Assembly (NCBI GenBank): GCA_963971225.1
Contig: OZ020267.1
Location: forward strand, 4,402,001 to 4,466,000
Direction of reading: 5' to 3'
From: Melieria omissa
Taxonomy: Eukaryota; Arthropoda; Insecta; Diptera; Ulidiidae
DNA length: 64,000 nt
Positions within the stretch are counted from its first letter, which is position 1, and each line of letters opens with the position of its first letter. This document shows positions 22,448-33,465 of the stretch, piece by piece. The translations under genes and the position numbers were made by a program. Below the pieces are notes generated by a model. It was not told the DNA's origin and did not search any database. It was given only the letters and a program-made list of their open reading frames with translations.

Positions 22448-22499
22448 TAATTAACCATATTTAACTAAAAGTACGTAAGAGTGCTTCATTCAGTATGTA

Positions 22500-25181
22500 A
22501 CATAAATCTCTGAAATTCTCATATGAATGTGACCCAAACTGAGTCACGTGCATACCACACATAAAAAACTTTCTAATATGAGAAATCTTTCTAAAAGTGG
22601 TTGTACCCCGCTTACCTTTTATGTATTTTTCCTTTACCAATGTAAGCATTAGCAATAAGTCAAATTTTAACCAAAAATAACATGAAATTACAAAACAGGT
22701 AAATTAAGCCAAAAATGGTGCCACATTCATTTCTAATCACAAATATTCATAGCTCAACAGATTAGTTTTCTTGATAGCCAAATTTGCCTTATTCGGCAAC
22801 TCACGACAACTCATGCAACTCTGCTTCAAAGTGAGCGAATCATGTACATAGGTATGGGTAGCATTTCTTATAAGCAACAGTAGCAGTGCTTGCACAGAAT
22901 TCCATTCCAATATCTGTACTCGTTCAAGAGCTATTGTGTCACGGACGGATGAAGGAATTTGCGGACATTGCTAAATCGATTTTCTTGCTCATTCTGATTA
23001 TGTTCCTATATACATTAATATATTGTTTAATTGACCTCTGAGCATAGAAATTGCTAGTAAAATACTATATATACCCAACCTTAGCGCGGAGCAAATGAAA
23101 ATTCGAAAATATTTTCTAGCAAAAGTTAAACAGAAATTCCGCTTCACTGAGAAGCGTCAACGTTTGCCTAAACTTTTAGCCGCATTTTATGTGTCGTGTT
23201 TACTTGGCATAAATCAATGGCAAGTTAAGCTGAAAGTGCGCAAAATACAAAAGTTGACATCGCATACACACCACACATCCACACACACACACACACACAC
23301 ACACAAAGGCTCACACACAGAGAGCAACATTAAATATGTGGCATGCAACCAAGTTTATTTTCAACTTTGCACATTACAGTTTAACCAACAACACACCCAA
23401 ATAACAAACCACCCCGCAGCGCACTTTCAGTTCGGCCCTCACCATGTTTGTTGAATTCTTGGCGTGCCAGGAGCTGGCGTCTTTTTTTGGGTTCATTGCA
23501 GGTTGCAGAAGGCGCCCAGAAGGTGGAAGAGGGAGCGAGGGGAGGGGCAACATTGGCGACGTGTAGTTGTGTTAACGTGTTTTTAATTACTTTTGTTATT
23601 TGTTATTGCTGTTGATGTTGTTCTTGTTGTTCTGGCTGTCGCTGCCATTGCGGTTGCTGCTATTGTTATGTTGCTGTTATTGCTTATGGTTTATTTACGA
23701 AGCGTTAGATTCGTCCAACTGCAATACAAGTAGTTGCCACCTTTGTTGGTCAGTAAATATGGCAGAAATGAACAAAAGATTGGCATGAAAAGTGTGCTTT
23801 ACTCTTTAAAGAAATGCATTGCGCACAGTGATGCAACTTCAATCGCATTGTCTGTTCCTGCGTGATTCACTTGGCCGCTGCAGCGCGTACGCCGCCTCTA
23901 CCCACAACATAAATTTCGCATTTGCAATTTCTGCCTCATGAATTTCATTCCGATTCCATTAATTCCACTACATTGACCCATCTGACGCCATCTAGCGGGC
24001 AGTAGTTGGAGTTGTGGATGGAGCCATTGGAGCTCAATGCGCGCATGTGTGTGTGTGCGTCTGTCTGCATTTAAGTTGAACCTACGGACAAACCGGTTTA
24101 GCTTCAAGCAATTGGAAAAAACCAAAATTGGCAGGTGGCGTTTCAACAAGCAGGGCCCGAAAATCTCGCACTAAATATGGAAATAGTCATTCAATATTGT
24201 TTTATATCCACCTTTGCTACCTTCGAGTCCATTGAAAACATCAACAAATCCGGCAACATTCAATGATAACAACGCACCCAAGTACATCACAACTACTGAG
24301 CAATAACAATCACAATCATCATCTCATAAATTGTGAGACGAACCCAAACACAATTAAACAAACTGCCAATTCCATTGACATTTAATGCCGATTTAAAGAA
24401 GCACAACACTCATCGCACGCCGCTTGACGAGCTGTTGTTGCTGCCAACTTGTGTGTGTTATTGTTGCTGTTGTCAGAACTCGCAAGCGCTATCGTCGCAT
24501 AGCAAGCGTCACCATCACCGACACCGTCAATGCCGATAACAACAACAACAAACAACTTGAACAAAGGCAAACTCAACGCCAGCACCAACGTTCCCACTGC
24601 CGCCGTCATCATCATCGTCGTTCTAATGGCGTTTTTCCTGTTCCGTCTGCCATTCGGCTTCCTGTACTGCGTTCACTTCACGTTTCTGCGCCCACTTCTC
24701 GTCGCATCGCTTCACTCGGCGTTGGCGGTGCGAGCAGAAAAATCAAACACTGTACAAATATTTACTTCTGTGCGCACTGATAGCCGCCAACTACGGTACT
24801 CGCCGCTCCGGTCATGCTGGAACGCACTCCGCCGCATCTCCCCCCGAACGGAAGTCAGCACGTCGCCCGACATAGAACGAAATTGGATAGAATAGATTTT
24901 CATCACTAGCAATGCGGAAAATTAAACAAACGACAGCCCGGGCACACGTTGTATTTGTAATATCGATTTTTTCGCCGTTCTTGTTTGTGTTACTTCACAC
25001 CACCGTTCACAGCACCGTTCGCATCTGATATCCTTCATGTTGCAGGATATTCTTCGCGGCTGTGTAGACATTCTACAGCTCATGGCATCTAACTGTGGTA
25101 TATGGGAGCGTTGCGTTATGCGGAGTGAATTTCAGCAGATACACTGAAAACAACTACTAAACGAATGAATATTACACAGGA
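22500..25181. other. Unique-looking non-coding block
   Basis: Contains a (AC)12 tract at 23281-23304, GTT-rich DNA at 23595-23690 and a GC-richer island at 24390-24900. In the island, frames of 118-121 codons overlap in two plus-strand registers. One of them (24530-24895, ATG start) includes a hydrophobic stretch, but no family is recognisable and the overlap argues for chance. Confidence 0.5.
23281..23304. repeat. (AC)12 microsatellite
   Basis: Uninterrupted dinucleotide tract within a longer CA-rich patch (about 23261-23325). Confidence 0.95.
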
Positions 25182-25875
25182 TTTAGTGTCATGTGGAGAT
25201 TCTTAATAATGGGTTATCGATGCTCCGCAACCTCTAATTTTATGCAGTTTTGTAAAAAAGTGCATGAGTCAAAAAATTTTGCGGCTAGGGTAGAACAAAA
25301 TGGCGTCGCATTGAGGTCAAAGTTCACAAAAAAGCTGGGAAATTCGACAAATTGCTACGCAGCTGGTCAGAAGTTGCTCTTAGAGGGTTAAAACATATGA
25401 ATGACCCCCACTAGTTTTCTTTACTGAACATTTCTTTCAAACATATTTATACCCTATCTCCAACCCTTGATGGGGCTCCCATACAAAATGGTCGTTTTTA
25501 TAAAAAGGGCTCCCATTGCTCCCAGGTTGCCACCAGATGTATCAAATGTATGACAGACACACATTTATTATCCCTTCCGAATGTTTCTTCCAACCATACC
25601 TAACCGCTATCTCCAAGTCTTAAGGGAGCTGCCATACAAAACTGGTCATTTTCTATGCAATTGACTCCCCACTTGTAAATGTAGTTGTTAAGTAAGCGAG
25701 AAAACATCGTATCTCGGAAACTACTAAACCGATTTAAATGATTTATTCAGCGATCGCCAACATTCTTTAGTACAAAAAATACAAAATTAATTAAGGTTCA
25801 GAAATTCACCACAAGAGGGCGTCCCCCATACGATCGGATTTGTGACGTTGTCAAGTTTTGGGTTTCTAAAAGCAA
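25182..25875 (+). repeat. Interspersed repeat, family E copy 1
   Basis: Aligned with 29747-30416 almost end to end and, in its 3' part, with 56519-57030 in inverse orientation. Landmarks: GATGCTCCGCAACCTCT, GAAGTTGCTCTTAGAGGG, GGGGCTCCCATACAAAATG, CAGATGTATCAAATGTATGA, GCGATCGCCAACATTCTT, CATACGATCGGATTTGTGAC. A 60-codon open frame is shared by copies 1 and 2, but nearly all differences between them change the amino acid, so it does not look selected. Element class unknown. Confidence 0.8.
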
Positions 25876-25929
25876 AAACCACATTTATTGTCGAAACTCC
25901 ATTGTAACAAATATAAAAAAAAATTTCAC

Positions 25930-26436
25930 ACCGTAAAAAATCCATATGGGCGTAAAACTAGAGACCAAACATAGTAATACTGCGTACTCAGGTTTTCATT
26001 TCTACAACCTTTTGAAAGGACTTCAAAATTTTGAAAGAGATAAAAAATATAAAAAATATAAAAATACTTAACCTCGTTAGAATATACCGATATGTACTAT
26101 AGAGTAGTATATCAAATGAAAGAGGAAAGGCTCAAGAATTTAAATAAAATTGATTTTTTTATCTATTTGTAAAAAAAGGATATGAAAAAGGTCCTTTAAA
26201 AATTGTAATCCTTCATATCCTTGAAACTTTATATAGAATTTTCTTCAAAAGTGAGCACGTTAAAACCCAAAATCTCCCTGATTACGTGTCAAAAATTCAT
26301 TATTCTTGCTTCATTGATTTTGTATCTGTTTATTATTTCAAAAAATGATACTCAAATAAATTCGAATTTTTTTACTTCATTAGAATTGCAGCTTCCGCCT
26401 TTTTCTCAATAATTTTCGAACCAATAAAGTTAGAGA
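25930..26436 (+). repeat. Interspersed AT-rich repeat, family B copy 2
   Basis: Inverted counterpart of 16120-16500: ATCAAATGAAAGAGGA, GGATATGAAAAAGGTCCTTT, TACGTGTCAAAAATTCATTATTC, TTTTCGAACCAATAAAGTT. The left part (25935-26035) carries GTAAAACTAGAGA, a word shared with family D. Non-coding. Confidence 0.7.
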
Positions 26437-29400
26437 AATGAAATGTAGCGGTGTAACGGTGCAGCCAGACGACTGTCATAAGTCTTGAAATCAAATAAAA
26501 AAATAAATAATACAGCAGACAGGAAGCCCACTAGACATGAAGAATCGCTTTTTGCTTCTCTCAGTGTAAGACTTGCTTCAATTATTTGTATAGACCTCAT
26601 ATAAATACCTTTTGTGTGGAGTGGAATTCAAATTTAAAACTCTTTTGCCTGCACCACAATGGCCGCTCACGATGCCACCCTTAATCTCTGCCGCACACCC
26701 TCGATGAGCCCTTAGAACGTGGAGCGTGGAGTGGGAGCGCTGCGGCAGCCACGTTGTGCCCATTGTGATCATGAATCACGCGGCGGCACATAATTCTGTC
26801 GGCAGATAAAGCAATTACCGCCATTGCGGATAAGTGCGCAATGACAGTCGACGGTCGGTGGTCCGTTGGTCGTTGGTCGGTGCACTGTATCGCTGTCGGC
26901 GCAGTCGGTCGGCTTAGTGCATTGGGTGTTTTCGCTAGATTAAAGTGTAAATCCGGCAGCGAGGCGTATGACGCCAGAAAACCACCACCGATGACGGCAT
27001 GCGAGCACAACAGCTACAGCAACAACGTCAGCGATGCTCCGCATTCTTTGCTGGCAACCATTATGGGAAGCCACCCCAAATGAATGTGGACGCTGCTGGT
27101 GTGTGCGACGCATATCCGTTGTCTGTTATCGGCGAACGGATGCGCAGAGCGTCTGGTATGGCAACGTTATCGTCGACATGGTCGTGGTTTGATACAAACA
27201 TAGCATAAATCACCAAAACTGACAGTGACTATCATTGTTTCATATAGTCTGTCGCATTTGTATGACGAATACGATGGCGGCAAGTGAAGTGGGGTGTTCG
27301 AAGAGGAATTTGGCAAAGTTTTGGTGATTACTTTGAATAATTTTAAAACTATTGAGTGGACTTTGAAACCTCTTATTAGACCTAGAATACCAGGAACCAT
27401 AAAAATTAAATGATTTTATAGTTCTTTCATAACCATTGAAACCAATTTGTCGTCTTTTGATACCATTAAAAACCACATTTTTTTTTTCGTATATCCCGTG
27501 TTGTTCTGGTCATCTAACTGGGATGTTGTCATGAAGCGTGAATACCACAATAGAGTAAAAACGAACTTTAAAGCAACTAATTGCAAAGATAGTCAAATTA
27601 ATAGAAAGAACTATTTTGGAAAAATGAATAAAAATACTTAAGTTTTATAGAAATCTACTAATGTCTAAGACAATTGCGAATTTTTTTAATAATCCACAAT
27701 ATTTTTAACACTGCCTGAGCCACAGCATAACTTCTCTATCGAGCTAAAACTTTGCATCCCAACTCTGTTTCAAAATATTGAAAAATCCCATTATAGGATT
27801 TATTTTTTAAATATCTTTTCAGTCTCAGCTTTCACGCTTCTTTTTTAATAAATCACAGCTTAAAGTAATTTGACGTCGAAATGGGCATTACCGACATTCA
27901 ACGCTCATGCCACCCACCCATCCACCATCCCGTCCATACGCTCCATTACCTCAGGCCGACTGAGCTCTGTCGCTATTAGCGCAAAACCCAAGAATCGAAA
28001 ATCAAATGAAGCACACACGCCGGTGAATTGTTCGTCGCTTGCGGCCAGAAACAGCGAAATCTCCAATTTTATGTTGTTGCATTTTATCGACGCAACACAC
28101 GCCAGAACCAACGGCCAACAGCCCAGCCACCCCTTCCAGGATCACTCAGCCCACTGTGCGCTTTCAGTTGCCATTTGCTGTGGATGGCGTTGTAGTTGTA
28201 TGTGTATGTGTGCGTGCCTGCACCCAGCTGTTTGCTAGTGTGCACGGATGCTGGAATATTTGTGCGCGTGTGTTGCGTATAATTCGGCAACATCTTTGTA
28301 TAAATTTTTTATAGGTAATCCACTTAAGAAAATGACACTTAGAAGCGTCATTACAAGCGTTTTTACTGCAATAACGGCACATCTTGCACATAGTTTTGGC
28401 AATTCACTTTATCCCCCAACGGATGGTGGCGCGCGTTGCCTTCTACCTTTTTCGTCTGCGTTGCATTGTTGTCGCACTGTCACTGATTGTTGTTGTTTTT
28501 GCTTGTTCAAGTGCCGGGCGCTGGGTAATGGTTCGATGTTAATGCTGCCGACTTGATTATGTGGCTGAGCGGTGGCAGCCGAAGTGAAGTGAATTAAGCG
28601 CGCTGCACACGTCGAGCGTGAAATTGTCTGCACCTGTGTGTTCGTACAACAAATTTTAAATTATTCCATATCGTCTAATTACATAAATAAAAATTGCAAT
28701 TGACATCGAAATTGATTTTCGGAACGTATTCTTATTGCCGGTTGTGCATTGCTGCGCTATTCGCAGCGCCATAAAATGCAAATGTCCCGACGTGTTGCCG
28801 ACGTGCTGCGTTCGATTGAAACGTGCCGCAACATGCAAATTGCTGCATTACCAGCGCCTCGCTTCTCTCACCAACTCCAACACCAACCTCTGCAATAACT
28901 AGGATTCGACAGCAGCAGCCGCTCCCTGTGCCGATCACATTCATCGAAGTTCAATGCCTCACTTGACATTTCGCATATTCAAATTCCCATTAAAGTGATG
29001 CGTGCCAAATTGCCCTCTACGGGTTATGCAATCAGCAGCAACACCAACGCCAACAACACACAACAAAGCATCCATTTGCGTTTATGATGTTGACGATGAT
29101 GCTGACGATATGCGGCCATGTTGGCCGCGGAGTTGGGTTTGGATTCGGGATGTGTTTGGGCTCGTGTTGCATGTGGGAATCATTTGGTCGGGCGTTCACG
29201 TGCCCAAAAGTTCATATGCATCGTTAATGGAGAGATTTGCCAATGGAAATATCATACTACACGATGTGGTTGGTGGGTTGGTGTTTCGTAGTCAGTCGAT
29301 TATTTCCGCTGTTGCTGGTTTGGGCTTTCTTGGAGCCACATGAAATTGAAATTGTACAACTTGCTGTTGATGAAAGTTTCATAAGAACCAAAAGTCACCC

Positions 29401-29746
29401 AATGTTTCGGAAATTTTTCTTTGAGATCGAATGACAACTATAATTGATTTGAATTGTTAATGAATTGAAAGCATTTCCCTTTGTGTTTGGTAACCAGTTC
29501 CAACGACTTCCTTAATTTATTGCAATATTACCAGAATAAATTCGATTCGGCATTGTCTTGTTTTGAGAAACGAAATTCATTTATTATTCATCTAAACTGG
29601 CTAGTACCATTATACCATCATTCAGTACTGTATCAATATCCATCGATCAAGTTTCACTAACAAAAAGCTTAATGTTGAATGATGAATACTGTTTGGTTGG
29701 TTTGTATGAAAATATTCAATAGTTCTACTTCGATGCACACTAGAGT
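26437..29746. other. Unique-looking non-coding block
   Basis: GC-richer islands at 26640-27190, 27870-28260 and 28400-28960 alternate with AT-rich DNA. Frames up to 122 codons are open on both strands in the islands and none shows a recognisable domain. No transposon termini found. Confidence 0.5.
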
Positions 29747-30416
29747 GGATTTAGTGCTGTATGAAGATTCTTAATAATGGGTTCTCGATGCTCCGCAACC
29801 TCTCATTTTATGCGGTTTGGTGAAAAAGTGCATGAGCCAAAAAATTTTGGGGCTAGGGTGGGGCTAAATGGCGTCTCATCGAGGTCAAAGTCCACAAAAA
29901 AGCTGGGAAATTTGACAAATTGCTCCACAGCTGGTCAGAAGTTGCTCTTAGAGGGTTAAAATCTATGACCGACCCCCACTAGTTTTCTCTACTGAACTTT
30001 TCTTGCAAACATAGTCATCCCCTATCTCAAACCCTTAGTGGGGCTCCCATACAAAATGATCGTTTTTATAAAATGGGCTCCCATTGCTCCCTGGTTGCCC
30101 CCAGATGTATCAAATGTATGAGCGACACCAATTTATTTCCCCTTCTGAATGTTTCTTCCAAACATACCTATCCGCTAACTCCAAGTCTTAAGGGGGCTGC
30201 CATACAAAACTGACCAATTGACTCCCCACTTGTAAATGTAGTAGTTAAGTAAGCGAGAAAACATCGTATCTCTGAACCGATTTCAATGATTTATTCAGCG
30301 ATCGCCAACATTCTTGAGTAAAAATATACAAAATTAATTAAGGTTCCGAAATTTACCACCAGAGGGCGCCCCCCATACGATCGGATTTGTGACGTTGTCA
30401 ACTTTTGGGTTTCTAC
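29747..30416 (+). repeat. Interspersed repeat, family E copy 2
   Basis: Second copy of the 25182-25875 repeat, in the same orientation, with a few small deletions (for example around 30212 and 30275). It is followed within a few bases by copy 2 of the hairpin-bearing repeat, whereas copy 1 is not, so the two families are independent. Confidence 0.8.
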
Positions 30417-30419
30417 AAA

Positions 30420-30774
30420 GCGTTCAAGTCAATTTCTGAGCTTTGATGTATTCAGAGACCTATAGTAGAATTTTATGGCAAATATTTTCATGGTAAATTT
30501 TGTCCTTAAAAAGTCCTGTTTTGCAGGACATTTTTGGCATTTTAGAAAGAAAGGGTCAAATTGACCCATACAACTAGGAGCTACAGGGTTAAAATGCTCC
30601 AGAAAAATGTTCCTCGTAGTGTTTTACATCTAATTGCTGAACGCATCATATACCTAATATGTGAGGTTACATGGTTTTCTTATGCCGATTCACTACAAGA
30701 ATGTGCAAAAAGGGGAAAACTTTGACCTTTCTAAAGAAAAATTCAGACGTAAACTTTCAAAACGCCGATACACC
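30420..30774. repeat. Hairpin-bearing interspersed repeat, copy 2
   Basis: Counterpart of 9946-10312. Both hairpins are preserved: GTCCTG/CAGGAC at 30513-30529 and GGGTCAA/TTGACCC at 30553-30567. A TTAA follows at 30589-30592. Here no transposase remnant lies to the left. Confidence 0.75.
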
Positions 30775-32214
30775 AAGTTACTTAGAACGACCTCTAGTTT
30801 CATGCCTACATAACCTTTTGGTTGGGTCTTGACAAAAGTGGTTTTTTATTGCACAGTGTTATAATAATTTCATTGTTTTTATTTGAATTAATTTTCATTC
30901 CAATTTCTTAAATTATCCAGTATGAAGTTACTTGTTGATTTTTCGCAATTACTTTAAATTTTTCCTACAAAAATGATTTCATGCGCTTTTCTCTTTCTGT
31001 AATTATACCGAATAATGGAAATTTACAGTTGCAATGTCTAGACATTTGCTCCCTGAGGGCAATTTAGATACGAAAACTTTTTGCTTTTCATTCCAATTGG
31101 CCAAGCAGCGCATTGTTGTGCTACAGCAATAGCAACAACAACAACAACAAATCGACTAGTTGTAATTGATTTAAGCTGCTTGCTTTTTTTGACCGCCATG
31201 AGCACAACTCAGCGCTGGGCGGTCGACAGAATGCGTGGTGAGTGGGCGGCAGCCGGGGCAAAGGTCATAAATCTTGCCTTGCTTCATTTTCGCTACATTA
31301 AACGTCAAAATATGAACCCATTTCGAGAACACATTAAGCCGCAGGGCGATTTCCAAAAGCAGTCATAACAACCACTCGTACCTTCGCGCAAACACGCGCT
31401 CACACACTCATACACTCACACACACACACACTCACGCACTCACACACTCTCACTCGCCTGTACACCAACGCGTATTAATGTGAAATGCGAAGAAAATGAG
31501 GTTGGGGCCGGGTCCGTGGGCAGACAAAATTGCTGCCATAATGGCGAAAAGTACACACGTCGACTACACCACGGCCCACGATGGCGGGGCAGCGCGCCGG
31601 GTCGCGGAGTGCTGGAATTATGGGAGCGCACACGAAGGAATTTTTTCCACCATATTAGTGCGTTGTACGTTGTTCGTTGCATGTTGTATGAAGTGTATTT
31701 TACAAGAACAACATTAACTTGGCCATAACAATAACTCGTTGTCGACGGCTGCTGCGTCGTCCTGCTCAGTGGACCAATGGCCGGGATGGGCCACAAACCG
31801 ACGACGCGCTGTAGGAGCCGACGAACGCATGAATGGCGCCGCCCACTGGTGCGTTTGATCTTACAGCGGCGGCGAGTGCGAGCGGCGCACAACTCGTGCA
31901 AAAAGTTCACTGGTAGTTGGGGGAAATTGTTTTTGATACGCAAGAAAATTTTCGCCATTTTCCAACATTAATGGTTTTCTTGTTTTTCTGTGTATTTTTG
32001 TTGCCTCAAAGCTGGAAGGCGTTTCATGGGTGAACTTTGGTGGATTGTGGCTGAAAGCAAAAAATAACACAGAAGTTAACAAAATAGATTTCCGAAATTG
32101 TATTTGTGAAAAATTTGCGAAAACTTCAAAAATTATTAAATTTAATTTAAAATTATAGCAATTGTGGCAATTAAATAAAAAGTTATTTGTTTACTAGCTA
32201 TTCAAAACTTTTAT
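30775..32214. other. Unique-looking non-coding block
   Basis: Includes a CAA tract at 31132-31150 and a CA-rich patch at 31399-31450. The GC-richer DNA at 31490-31900 is open on both strands (172 codons on the minus strand, opening at a non-ATG codon). No domain is recognised. Confidence 0.5.
31399..31450. repeat. Imperfect CA/CACT microsatellite
   Basis: CA repeats interrupted by CTCA units; typical fly simple-sequence DNA. Confidence 0.85.
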
Positions 32215-32216
32215 TA

Positions 32217-32559
32217 GGGGTATTCTCGATGTCTTGCAACGTTGCAAAACTTGCAGAAACTGATATTTGCAACCCTGAAAAGCGCCAGACTTCCAGTGCC
32301 AGAACACCCAAAAATTAAAAAATTGTAAAAAATGCCGTGAACAGTTGAAAATTCAAAAATTGTTGATTTCTTGATTGAAAGTGCTTTTGTAGTCAGCTGA
32401 TGCGAGCTTGTACTTTTACTCAAAACATGGGTTTCAGAAGTTGCAGTTGCTGTTTTTGACTGTATTTTGTTGTTGTATTATTGTACGGATTGCAAAAGTC
32501 TGCATAATCTGCAACTTTTGCAATGTGGAAAGGGTTTTGCAAGACATCAAGAATACCCC
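32217..32559. mobile_element. MITE with GGGGTATTC termini (343 bp)
   Basis: Inverted termini GGGGTATTCTCGATGTCTTG and GGGGTATTCTTGATGTCTTG match at 19 of 20 positions. TA lies outside each end (32215-32216, 32560-32561). A perfect 14-bp palindrome TTGCAACGTTGCAA is at 32234-32247, and TTGCAA/TGCAG words are repeated throughout. No coding sequence. The TA flank would suit a Tc1/mariner-type or similar element; superfamily not assigned. Confidence 0.75.
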
Positions 32560-32561
32560 TA

Positions 32562-32815
32562 TTGATTTTGCTCCACTTTGATTGAACAAAAACATTCTAA
32601 GAATAAGCAAAACTATTTGTGTCATACCTGGTTTGTTCCTATGAAGATTTCCACTTATTTTGAAAATAAAAATAAAAAACATTTTGATGGAAGTTGAAAG
32701 GAATCCAGTATATACTCTTTAAGTCAGTTTAAGTAGAAACAAAAATCTTAGAATAATCCGTTCATAAACAGAAAATCCATAAGCAATAAAAACTATATTT
32801 TGATTGTCACTTGTA
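32562..32815. other. AT-rich spacer
   Basis: No gene or repeat boundary is seen between the MITE at 32217 and the tandem repeat starting at about 32816. Confidence 0.5.
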
Positions 32816-33465
32816 AGTCCATTCAATATAGCCCTGTGCATTTGACATTGCAAATCTTTGCAATACTTAGCAAACATTTGCCATCAACTGTGAGCAATGT
32901 TTTTTTATTTAGTTTGGAATACTTGTTGCAGAATACGAATAGTTTTTGCAGAATAGTTTTTGTTAAGAAGGCCTCCATTTAGGGAGCTCCTTAAAGAAAA
33001 TTTATTAGACCTATTCACAATACCGTGCATTTGACATTGCAAATCTCTGCAATAGCAAATATTTGCCATCAATTGTGAGCTGTTTTTTTAATTTAGTTTG
33101 CAATACTTGTTTGCAATAGCAAACATTTGCCATAAACTGTGAACGGTTTTTGGTTTGCAATATTTGTTGCAAAACACGAAATTCACAGCTATTGTGAATG
33201 CAGCCAGCTACAGTAAGAGCACTTGCAGAGTTTTTGTTAATAAGGCCTCCATTTCGGGAGCTCCTTGAAGCTAATTCATCAGCCCTATTCACAATCTTGT
33301 GCATTTAAGATTACAAATCTGTTGTGAGCTGTTTTTTTTTCATTTAGTTAGTTTGCAATACTTTTGTGCAATAGCAAACATTTGCCATCAACTGTGAGTA
33401 GCCTTTCTCTATTTAGTTTGGAATACTTGTTGCAAAGTACAAAATTCACAGCTATTGTATTTCTT
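32816..33465. repeat. Three-unit tandem array with MITE-like core
   Basis: Units start near 32816, 33007 and 33285. Each carries GTGCATTTGACATTGCAAA (or a close variant), AAACATTTGCCATCAACTGTGA and TTAGTTTG-AATACTTGTTGCA. The first two are followed by a spacer with AAGGCCTCCATTT-GGGAGCTCCTT. The middle unit begins ATTCACAAT and ends ATTGTGAAT, suggesting a short inverted-repeat element that was then duplicated in tandem together with its flank. Confidence 0.7.

Noticed and set aside
25191..25391. Shared 60-66 codon frame in family E repeats (also 29777-29959)
   Set aside because: The two copies have no indels, but nearly all base differences are amino-acid changing, as expected for non-coding DNA in short open stretches.
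31440..31958. 172-codon minus-strand frame
   Set aside because: It overlaps CA-repeat DNA and three plus-strand frames, and no family resemblance is seen.
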